From: an uncultured Cytophagaceae bacterium
Lineage (GTDB): Bacteria; Bacteroidota; Bacteroidia; Cytophagales; Spirosomataceae
Assembly: GCA_903960725.1 (NCBI GenBank)
Contig: CAJCBY010000093.1
Span: 1-10,908, forward strand
Length of the DNA: 10,908 bases
Direction of reading: 5' to 3'
Of this stretch, positions 1 to 6,286 are shown in pieces. Made by a program: the position numbers and the translations under genes. Each line of letters opens with the position of its first letter. Positions within the stretch are counted from its first letter, which is position 1. Below the pieces are notes generated by a model. It was not told the origin of the DNA and ran no database searches. It saw only the letters and a program-made list of their open reading frames with translations.

Positions 1-2
1 GT

Positions 3-1172
3 AAACCCTTCACCGCGGGCACCTATGAAGAACAGTTTTTCATGGGGATCCACTGGAAATCCATCCTCATATCTTCTCAAATCGCCGGCTACATGCTTTC
101 GAAATGGTGCGGCATTTTCTTCGTCTCCTCCATCACCTGGGAGAAACGAGCGAAGGCGATTATCATGAGTATTCTAATAGCAGAGTTAGCATTATTGGGA
201 TTTGGGTTAGTGCCAAAGCCCTATAATTTGATCTTTTTACTACTAAATGGTCTCCCGCTCGGAATGATATTCGGTTATATCCAAGGCTTTTTAGAGGGCA
301 AAAAGAACACCGAATTATTCATCGCTGCCTTGGGGAGCAGTTTTATCCTAGCCGATGGCGTATCTAAATCGGTTGGCGTTTCCATATTGAATTGGGGCGT
401 CGCTGAGAACTGGATGCCCTTTGCAGCTGGTTTACTGTACGCGCTTCCTTTTCTATTTTTTGTCTGGATGCTGACACAGATTCCACGTCCTACCGCGCAA
501 GAAGTGGCCGATCGAGCAGAACGTCAACCCATGACACAAAAAGACCGTATTCAACTGGTAAAGCAGCTATGGCCGGGCATTTTAACGATCTCCTTATTGT
601 ATTTGTTTGCCTCTTTGTTACGCGGCATTCGATCGGATTTTGCGCCAGAAATTTGGCATTATTTAGGCTATGATGGAGTACCCTCTATTTATTCTCAAAC
701 AGAAATATGGGTCACCATTGGAATCCTCGTGATTAACGGAAGTTTAGTCTTAATTAAACGAAACTACCTCGCCTTTTTTATTAGCCTTAGTGCCATTGCA
801 ACCGGCTATTTATTGCTGGTCATTGCCGGTTTGTGGGGCGTGCATTCGATGAACAGTTTTTGGCTAATTGTGTTGACCGGATTTGGCATATACTTGCCCT
901 ATTTAACCATCACAACGTCCGTGTTTGAACGCATGATCGCGATCACTAGGCACAAAGCGAATATCGGTTTCTTGATGTATATCGTAGACTCGATTGGCTA
1001 CTTAGGATACAATGTGTTATTAATTGCGGCAGGCTTTATTTTTCCAAACTGGAACCTGCCGCAACTCTTTTTCTCTTGGATCACGATCTTAGGATTTGCT
1101 GGACTTGCTTTATCTATAGTATCGTGGATCTACTTTAAGTGGAGATTAGCCCGTAATCCAACGGAAGAATAA
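3..1172 (+). CDS. DUF5690 family membrane protein, 5'-truncated by the window edge
   Basis: A polytopic inner-membrane protein of the MFS-like DUF5690 family, whose transport function is unknown. The reading frame is open from the window edge. The first visible residues (KPFTAGTYEEQFF) precede the first in-frame ATG at position 42 and resemble the conserved N-terminal motif of the family, so the true start lies upstream and roughly 30 residues or fewer are missing. About 389 residues are visible, nearly all in hydrophobic segments with short loops. One longer polar loop (around PRPTAQEVADRAERQPMTQKDR) would separate the two halves, as in MFS-type carriers. The C-terminus is a short charged tail ending NPTEE. 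The gene converges with the PiT gene, and the last 27 nt are antisense to the 3' end of that gene. I see no separate terminator. Confidence in the family is good; no substrate can be named. Confidence 0.8.
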   Translation, partial: KPFTAGTYEEQFFMGIHWKSILISSQIAGYMLSKWCGIFFVSSITWEKRAKAIIMSILIAELALLGFGLVPKPYNLIFLLLNGLPLGMIFGYIQGFLEGKKNTELFIAALGSSFILADGVSKSVGVSILNWGVAENWMPFAAGLLYALPFLFFVWMLTQIPRPTAQEVADRAERQPMTQKDRIQLVKQLWPGILTISLLYLFASLLRGIRSDFAPEIWHYLGYDGVPSIYSQTEIWVTIGILVINGSLVLIKRNYLAFFISLSAIATGYLLLVIAGLWGVHSMNSFWLIVLTGFGIYLPYLTITTSVFERMIAITRHKANIGFLMYIVDSIGYLGYNVLLIAAGFIFPNWNLPQLFFSWITILGFAGLALSIVSWIYFKWRLARNPTEE

Positions 1173-2603
1173 GAAGAGTAAGGCTGAAAGTACAATCGTA
1201 ACAGGCAAGGTTAAGATCCACGCTAAAACGATATTTTTCACGGTATCTCCTTGCAGGTTTTTGATACCTCGCTGTGCCACCATCGTTCCAGCAATACCAG
1301 AACTTAATACGTGAGTGGTACTTACTGGCCACTTATAAGCTGTAGCTAATCCGATGGTTAAAGAGGCGATTAATTCCGCTGAAGCACCTTGTGCATAGGT
1401 CAAGTGATCTTTACCAATTTTCTCCCCGATTGTTACTACAATACGCTTCCAACCGATCATCGTTCCTAATCCTAAGGAAAGTGCCACCATCCACATCACC
1501 CAATTAGGTGCAAAATCAGTTACACCCGCCATTCCCGTACTAGAGGAAGCGCCAAACGTAAAGAAAGGTGCCTTAGAACCAGCCGTTGCCTTTTTCCAAG
1601 CATTTTTATCATCTTCAGAAAGAGCTACCGATTCACTCTCAATTAATTTCTTCGAATTTTTATTAATCGTTAATGCAGCTTTACGTATCGCAAATTTTTG
1701 ATCCGTTGATAGCGTTGCTGGCGTTAAATTTTGTGAAGTAATTACCGCTAAGTCAGTTGTTGATTTTTTCAATTCCATCACATAGCCACGCTCTTTATCA
1801 GATAACGGAACCGTATCAATCTTAGTGGTAATAGTTTGAACCGTTGCTAAACTAGACTTCACCATTTGCATGTCTAACGTTGTGTTGATCGCAAAATAAC
1901 CAGGTAAAAAAGCGATCAAGATGACCATCACTAAGCCTATTCCCTTTTGACCATCGTTACGTCCATGAAAGAAAGAAACTAAGGTACAAGTCGCGATTAA
2001 GATTGAACGAATCCACAACGGTGGTGGAGATTTCTTCTTAGGCTCTTTGAAAATATCCTTGTTAGTCACCGTCTTTTTCAAGATGTACATTAGAATGATT
2101 GCTAATGCAAAACCAAATAAGGGTGAGAGCAAAAGTGCTTGACCAATCTCTATTACTTTTTCCCAATTCAAGGCAGAAATACCTTTGTTTGATGCCTCAG
2201 GTAATAAAGCGTGCCCTAAACCAATACCGATAATCGAACCAATTAAGGTATGTGAACTAGAGGCCGGAATACCAAAATACCAAGTACCTAAATTCCAAAT
2301 AATAGCTGAAATCAATAAAGAAAGTGCCATTGCCATCGAATGATAGACATTCGTATCGACGAGCAACTCCGTGGGGAGTAGACCTATAATACTCATCGTT
2401 ACACCTACACCACCCGTTAATAAACCTAGAAAATTCATAAATCCGGACCAAACAACTGCCTGAGTAGGTCGCAAAGAATGGGTGTAAATTACTGTGGCTA
2501 CTGCATTCGCTGTATCATGAAATCCATTTACGAATTCAAAAGCACAAGCGGCTAATAGACAGAAACAAAGTAGGAAGAACAACGTAGGATCTAATCCGAA
2601 CAT
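1146..2603 (-). CDS. PiT-family inorganic phosphate permease
   Basis: A 485-residue inner-membrane carrier of the PiT family, which imports inorganic phosphate (as a metal-phosphate complex in E. coli PitA) coupled to protons or sodium. The two family signatures are visible: GFHDTANAVATVIYT at residues 27-41 and HGRNDGQKG at 213-221. Each half also has a Pro/Ser/Thr-His motif (GIPASSSHTL at 111-120, WPVSTTHVLSSG at 425-436), which shows the inverted duplication of the fold. Residues about 240-345 form a long polar, Lys/Thr/Ser-rich, probably helical loop between membrane segments. The length is close to that of PitA (499). There is no DUF47/PhoU-like partner next door, which often accompanies PiT genes; the upstream neighbour is a secreted phosphatase 82 nt away. 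A Pho-box-like repeat pair lies 60 nt before the ATG, so the gene probably has its own phosphate-responsive promoter besides read-through. No Shine-Dalgarno is seen, as usual in Bacteroidota. Confidence 0.95.
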   Translation of the reverse strand: MFGLDPTLFFLLCFCLLAACAFEFVNGFHDTANAVATVIYTHSLRPTQAVVWSGFMNFLGLLTGGVGVTMSIIGLLPTELLVDTNVYHSMAMALSLLISAIIWNLGTWYFGIPASSSHTLIGSIIGIGLGHALLPEASNKGISALNWEKVIEIGQALLLSPLFGFALAIILMYILKKTVTNKDIFKEPKKKSPPPLWIRSILIATCTLVSFFHGRNDGQKGIGLVMVILIAFLPGYFAINTTLDMQMVKSSLATVQTITTKIDTVPLSDKERGYVMELKKSTTDLAVITSQNLTPATLSTDQKFAIRKAALTINKNSKKLIESESVALSEDDKNAWKKATAGSKAPFFTFGASSSTGMAGVTDFAPNWVMWMVALSLGLGTMIGWKRIVVTIGEKIGKDHLTYAQGASAELIASLTIGLATAYKWPVSTTHVLSSGIAGTMVAQRGIKNLQGDTVKNIVLAWILTLPVTIVLSALLFLFFRWITG

Positions 2604-2614
2604 AAAACAATTTT

Positions 2615-2643
2615 TAAAGATAAAAATTCAATCTACTAAGGTA
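2615..2643 (-). promoter_or_regulatory. Candidate -7 elements of the PiT promoter
   Basis: Two minus-strand near-matches to the Bacteroidota -7 consensus TAnnTTTG lie before the PiT ATG: TACCTTAG (2643 to 2636) and TATCTTTA (2622 to 2615). The first is preferred because it sits 20 nt from the proximal TTAACA repeat, the same spacing as at the TonB-receptor promoter, and it leaves a leader of about 25 nt. The second would leave almost no leader. Each has one mismatch, so the assignment is tentative. Confidence 0.4.
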
Positions 2644-2663
2644 AGTTTCATTTACAATACCCA

Positions 2664-2680
2664 TGTTAAGGAATTGTTAA
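2664..2680 (-). promoter_or_regulatory. Pho-box-like direct repeat upstream of PiT
   Basis: On the minus strand this reads TTAACA, a 5-nt spacer ATTCC, then TTAACA, two identical hexamers in 11-bp register pointing toward PiT. It lies between the phosphatase stop codon (5 nt away) and the PiT ATG (60 nt away), so it is intergenic. The 11-bp direct-repeat geometry and the TTAACA-like hexamer match the known binding pattern of the OmpR-family response regulators PhoB and PhoP (B. subtilis PhoP: TT(A/C/T)A(A/C/T)A repeats with about 5-bp spacing). Binding by a Bacteroidota PhoB is inferred. Confidence 0.65.
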
Positions 2681-2685
2681 ATACC

Positions 2686-3744
2686 TTATTTTACTTCACT
2701 TTTAAATGATACCCCAATGGCTTTAGCAGCCTTGTGAATTAATTCTTTTTGGAAGACTTTTTCCGCCGTTTTAACCTCGCCTAAAGCCTGAACATTAGCC
2801 CCAATCATCGCATACCAAATCTGGTAACAATCCTTTACACGCTCTCCATGCGAAGTCCACTCGGTTTTTTTAGCATCCCCGCGTCCGTGATCTGTTGTGA
2901 TTAACAAGGTCGTTTTACCTTTGTAATCTGGATCGGAATTAACAAAATCCCAAATCTCCCCTACCCAAGCATCAAACTGATGTGCGGCATCTAGGTAATG
3001 ATTGTAGGCTCCTTCATGTGCAAATTCATCCGTTTCTCCGTACGAAATATAAAGTGCTTTTGGCTTATTTTTTTTCAAATAATGCATCGCCTTGAAATGC
3101 GTAAATGCGTCTAATGACTCCGCCATACCAAAAGGCTTGAATGATTCTTTTAACATCTTCGCCAACAGTTGAGTCTCTGGATCCTTCTCTAGTTCTGGAT
3201 AGGAGTCAAAAGCGTTAACCACTGGGAAGCCGGCTCTCTTCTCATTCATAATACGATCAAACGCATCCCAAGCACCAAAGGCAGCTACCTTCCCATTGTA
3301 GGCAGGCAGGGAGTTCAAGTATTCAAAAAAGTTCGTGTTCGGATTAGGCTTGTAGTCATTTGAATTAACTGCTGTATCGACCTGGCCGGTTAAAATTTCG
3401 CTGTATCCAGGATAGGAAAACCAATACGGATTCGCATTGTCTACCTGGCTTCCAGCTGCTCTATTTCCATGTAATTGACCAGATGAAGCTAATTTACCCC
3501 AGAAAAAAGGCATTAATTTTTCGCGTCTTTCTTTCAATGACGGAGACCAGTATTGAGCGATCAAACGAGCTGAGTCCCCATGATGAAAGCGCTTTATTTT
3601 AACGATGGAAGTATCAATTCCATTGAAAAGTTCCTGCCAGCGGTAGCCATCTGTGGTGATGACGATTACACGAGCATCGGAATTAGATTGTGCAAAAGCA
3701 CCCAACGAAAGAAATAATAATATAGAGGCGTAAATTTTGGACAT
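2686..3744 (-). CDS. Secreted alkaline-phosphatase-superfamily hydrolase (phosphodiesterase/phosphatase-like)
   Basis: A 352-residue exported metal hydrolase predicted to cleave phosphate esters in the periplasm or outside the cell. Residues 1-18 are a signal peptide (cleavage after AFA, before Q19). The two-metal site of the superfamily is visible in order: D32 in ITTDGYRW; a likely nucleophile S115 in YPGYSEILTG, the place of the Thr/Ser in type I phosphodiesterases; D239 and H243 in GETDEFAHEG; D285 and H286 in LITTDHGRG; and H299 in SHGE. All key residues appear intact. The exact substrate (monoester, diester or sulfate ester) cannot be read from the sequence. It lies directly upstream of the PiT gene on the same strand with no terminator between, so co-transcription is possible and a phosphate-scavenging role is likely. 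The start is chosen because it gives the signal peptide and follows a good -7 box. Confidence 0.88.
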   Translation of the reverse strand: MSKIYASILLFLSLGAFAQSNSDARVIVITTDGYRWQELFNGIDTSIVKIKRFHHGDSARLIAQYWSPSLKERREKLMPFFWGKLASSGQLHGNRAAGSQVDNANPYWFSYPGYSEILTGQVDTAVNSNDYKPNPNTNFFEYLNSLPAYNGKVAAFGAWDAFDRIMNEKRAGFPVVNAFDSYPELEKDPETQLLAKMLKESFKPFGMAESLDAFTHFKAMHYLKKNKPKALYISYGETDEFAHEGAYNHYLDAAHQFDAWVGEIWDFVNSDPDYKGKTTLLITTDHGRGDAKKTEWTSHGERVKDCYQIWYAMIGANVQALGEVKTAEKVFQKELIHKAAKAIGVSFKSEVK

Positions 3745-3770
3745 AATAAATTTTGATACTTTTAGAAAGC

Positions 3771-3778
3771 CAAAGCTA
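3771..3778 (-). promoter_or_regulatory. Candidate -7 box of the phosphatase promoter
   Basis: The minus strand reads TAGCTTTG, a perfect match to the Bacteroidota -7 consensus TAnnTTTG, 26 nt before the phosphatase ATG at 3744. No TTG -33 element is found at the usual 17-23 nt distance, which would fit an activator-dependent promoter. One TTAACA hexamer lies upstream, at 3812-3817, but in the opposite orientation and without a good partner. Confidence 0.55.
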
Positions 3779-3832
3779 ATTTATACAAATAAACAGATTA
3801 TAACTCCAACATTAACATATCAATAAAACAAG

Positions 3833-3861
3833 AAATGCTGGGGAGATTCTCCTCAGCATTT
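3833..3861 (-). terminator. Intrinsic terminator-like hairpin after the small lipoprotein gene
   Basis: The arms AATGCTGGGGAG and CTCCTCAGCATT pair over 12 bp (one G-T) around a 3-nt loop, with one further A-T pair outside. On the minus strand the hairpin is followed by the T-rich stretch TTCTTGTTTTATT, about 20 nt after the stop codon of the small lipoprotein gene. It separates that gene from the phosphatase transcript. Confidence 0.75.
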
Positions 3862-3880
3862 TCTGTATTACACCAATATA

Positions 3881-4432
3881 TTATCTTGATATCCCGGTAG
3901 AAATCCAGGTTTTCTTTTCTTTGTCGTATTTTAAATACTTATCAGGCCACTCTACATAATGCCTCAATGTTAAATATTCATTTAGATCTCCTTTCTTCAT
4001 TAATTCCCGAAAAAGGAATGATCCACGTTCCTTCACTAATTCTTCACTAAAATGAGGCGTATTAACCACTTCCTCAAAGTTTTCTGGCATTAAACTCCCC
4101 TCTCTCAAGGTAAACTTTCCTACCACACCACGACGTAATTCTTTCAAATTCGCCACAGGTCTGCTGAGCAAAAAAAAGCAATCTCCATTCTCTAATTTAG
4201 TCAATTTGACAAAATGATAAAGCGGTAGGCGACTAACGTATTCTGCTCTAAATTTCTTTTGAAACCTAGTATCTAGATTAGCATAAACTGCATTTTCTGA
4301 TACGAGGGTGATCACATTGGTAAGCAAGGTATCTCTTTCAGCATCTGAGAAATAGTGTTCTGCCTCCTCATTCGAATGGCAAGCTGAAAAAATAAATAAA
4401 CTGATGACTATTGGTGCGAGTATCTTTTTCAT
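3881..4432 (-). CDS. Conserved small lipoprotein of unknown function
   Basis: A 183-residue protein starting MKKILAPIVISLFIFSAC, a type II signal peptide with lipobox FSAC, giving a lipidated Cys18. The mature protein is mixed alpha/beta and charged. It has blocks that look like a conserved Bacteroidota family: YFSDAERDTLL near the N-terminus, RPVANLKELRRGVVGKFTL in the middle, and a C-terminal FEEVVNTPHFSEEL, ERGSFLFRELMKKGDL, HYVEWPD series. I know no named function. A longer frame opens at a GTG at 4453, but that start lies inside the preceding terminator hairpin and spoils the signal peptide, so the ATG at 4432 is chosen. The sequence after Cys18 (HSNEEAE) is acidic but lacks the Lys of the best surface-export signals. 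The gene begins only 12 nt after the upstream terminator stem, and no -7 box is seen, so its expression may depend on terminator read-through. Confidence 0.8.
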   Translation of the reverse strand: MKKILAPIVISLFIFSACHSNEEAEHYFSDAERDTLLTNVITLVSENAVYANLDTRFQKKFRAEYVSRLPLYHFVKLTKLENGDCFFLLSRPVANLKELRRGVVGKFTLREGSLMPENFEEVVNTPHFSEELVKERGSFLFRELMKKGDLNEYLTLRHYVEWPDKYLKYDKEKKTWISTGISR

Positions 4433-4444
4433 TGGTGTATAAAA

Positions 4445-4473
4445 AAGGGCCACCTGTATTGTAGGTGGCCCTT
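4445..4473 (-). terminator. Strong intrinsic terminator of the receptor-lipoprotein operon
   Basis: A perfect 11-bp stem: GGGCCACCT (4447-4455) pairs with AGGTGGCCC (4463-4471), plus two A-T pairs, around a 7-nt loop. On the minus strand it is followed by a run of six T (stem base included). It lies 11 nt after the stop codon of the surface lipoprotein gene and ends just before the start of the next gene. Confidence 0.88.
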
Positions 4474-4484
4474 CAATTTAATTC

Positions 4485-6245
4485 TTACTTAATGTAAAGA
4501 ACTGAATTAGGAGAGAATTCTGCCCATGTAGCAGTCCAATCAGTATCTTTGAAAGCACCTATATAATCAGTAGCAGTTGTACCTGTTAAAGTAGGTAAAG
4601 CTGTTCCTATTAATGATTCAGTGCCACCAGCCGTTAATGTGAACGTAGGGCGACCAACTGACCATAAGTTAGTTGAAACTCCTGTGTTAGCAGTTGTAGT
4701 CAAGATCTTATTTCCAGAAATCCCTTTAAACCAATCTGTAGGAGTAGCAGTGCCAATCAAGATAGGGACATTTGTAGACGTCTTGTTTAATTGCTCAACA
4801 TCGGAGATAGCCACACCTAAACCATAGATATTAGAGTTTGTACCCGAAGTAGAAAAACCATTAGTTCCATGAGATGCAGTTCCAGCAATCACAACGTTTT
4901 TAACAACTAAATCGCCTGATTCAGCATTCGCCTTAGCAGCACCTCTTTGACTATCAATATATAAACCAGTAGGATATCCAGAGATGAATGTGTTGTAGAT
5001 TTTAATCTTGTTATTACGACGTAATTGAGCGCCATTTTGGAAGTTTAAATCAACATAAGATGCAGCTGTTCCTTTTGGTCCCACAATAGAGACGTTAGCA
5101 AATATAGGAGCTGTGAAAGGTGTTTTAGATGAACCCGAACCATCATTATCCACCTCAAAACCATTTGAACCCGAACCATCAGCTAAATTTCCATCACGGT
5201 ATCCTAAAGCAAATTGAACTGTACCTACAAAACCAAAGTCTACATCAAAATCATCATCAGTACCTTTGTAAGCAATTAAATACTTAGCATTAGCTGTACC
5301 ACCGAACCACTCAAATGAATCATCTAAACCATAAGAACATTGGATGTACTCTAAAGTAGTACCTGATCCAACTGACCCCATAGTTAAGGAATTAATTTCA
5401 GCATTAGGAATGATAGGTACACCTGCGTATTCAATACGAACATATTTCAATGTACCTGAATTATCATCACTTGTTGAACCTCCGAAGAAACCTTTGTAAG
5501 CACCCTCTAATTCCTGGTTAACATTTTGATTGTTTGCAGCCTTACCACAAAGAACAACACCGCCCCAGTCACCTGGATTACGTGCACCAACTGGTTGACC
5601 TGACGTAAATACGATAGGAGCTGCTGCTGTACCAATTGCGATTAACTTAGATTCACGGTGTACAACTAAAGTACCCTTCGTCGCGATATCACCGATAATA
5701 GTCGTACCAGCTTCAATCGTCAAAGTTCCTTTTTTTGTAATTGTCCCAGCAACTAATTCTTCACCTACACGGACAAATCCTTTTAAACGGTAGATTTTAT
5801 CTTTTGTCCAAGTAACATTCCCTTCAATCACCCCTTCAACCTCTACGATTGTTTTAGGAGGAATAGCAGAAACAGCTACTGGAATAGCGACTAAAGATGA
5901 TACCTGATTCTTATTATCAGTTACCTGAATTGTAAAGTTAACTGAAGTACCAGCCACACCGTCAATTACATAATCCTTAACATACTCAAAAGTCTTCTCA
6001 CCTGCTAATACTTTAGAATCAAATGGTGCGCCATTCTTTAACACAGTGATTGATTTTATACCAGCTGGTGCGTTAATTGTTGCTTTTACAGTTACTGTAG
6101 AACCAATAATACCAGCCAAAGTTCCTGAAGAACTAATCGTTGGAAGCGGGAAAACCTCTTCTTCTTTTTGACAACCAGACAACAAAACCGTAAAAACGGC
6201 TAGTGCTGCAATTGCCTTAAACATGTGTAATTGTAATCGTTTCAT
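4485..6245 (-). CDS. Surface-exposed lipoprotein with Ig-like and beta-helix-like regions, partner of the TonB-dependent receptor
   Basis: A 586-residue lipoprotein. The signal peptide ends in the lipobox LSGC, with Cys25 lipidated. Cys is followed by QKEEE, which fits the Bacteroidota lipoprotein export signal (Lys then two or more acidic residues), so it is predicted to face outward on the outer membrane. Residues about 33-127 form an Ig/Big-like beta domain. From about 145 on the chain is rich in short Gly/Asn/Thr beta turns: GTLTIEAGTTIIG, GDWGGVVLCG (226-235), DNSGTLKYVRIEYAG (261-275), GLDDSFEWFGG (306-316) and the acidic TDDDFDVDFG (329-338). This is a right-handed beta-helix-like body with possible cation sites. 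Homologues are common in Bacteroidota and usually unnamed or misnamed. The gene starts 41 nt after the receptor stop codon and ends at a terminator, so the two form an operon. It probably acts as a substrate-capturing partner, analogous to SusD but not homologous to it. Confidence 0.82.
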   Translation of the reverse strand: MKRLQLHMFKAIAALAVFTVLLSGCQKEEEVFPLPTISSSGTLAGIIGSTVTVKATINAPAGIKSITVLKNGAPFDSKVLAGEKTFEYVKDYVIDGVAGTSVNFTIQVTDNKNQVSSLVAIPVAVSAIPPKTIVEVEGVIEGNVTWTKDKIYRLKGFVRVGEELVAGTITKKGTLTIEAGTTIIGDIATKGTLVVHRESKLIAIGTAAAPIVFTSGQPVGARNPGDWGGVVLCGKAANNQNVNQELEGAYKGFFGGSTSDDNSGTLKYVRIEYAGVPIIPNAEINSLTMGSVGSGTTLEYIQCSYGLDDSFEWFGGTANAKYLIAYKGTDDDFDVDFGFVGTVQFALGYRDGNLADGSGSNGFEVDNDGSGSSKTPFTAPIFANVSIVGPKGTAASYVDLNFQNGAQLRRNNKIKIYNTFISGYPTGLYIDSQRGAAKANAESGDLVVKNVVIAGTASHGTNGFSTSGTNSNIYGLGVAISDVEQLNKTSTNVPILIGTATPTDWFKGISGNKILTTTANTGVSTNLWSVGRPTFTLTAGGTESLIGTALPTLTGTTATDYIGAFKDTDWTATWAEFSPNSVLYIK

Positions 6246-6286
6246 TTGAATTGATTGTTTAGTTGAATTGTTTTTATTGTTAAAGT

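Noticed and set aside
42..44. ATG at 42 as the start of the DUF5690 protein
   Set aside because: The upstream in-frame residues KPFTAGTYEEQFF look like the conserved N-terminus of the family, so this Met is internal.
4433..4453. GTG start adding seven residues to the small lipoprotein
   Set aside because: The GTG lies inside the terminator stem of the upstream operon and puts MALFYTP before a clean lipoprotein signal peptide; the ATG at 4432 is better.
4485..6245. Surface lipoprotein as a SusD homologue
   Set aside because: It lacks the alpha-helical TPR-rich SusD pattern; the visible sequence is beta-rich with Gly/Asn turns.
6278..6283. Single TTAACA hexamer between the receptor and the surface lipoprotein
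   Set aside because: No second hexamer 11 bp away on either side and no -7 box; an isolated hexamer is expected by chance in A/T-rich DNA.
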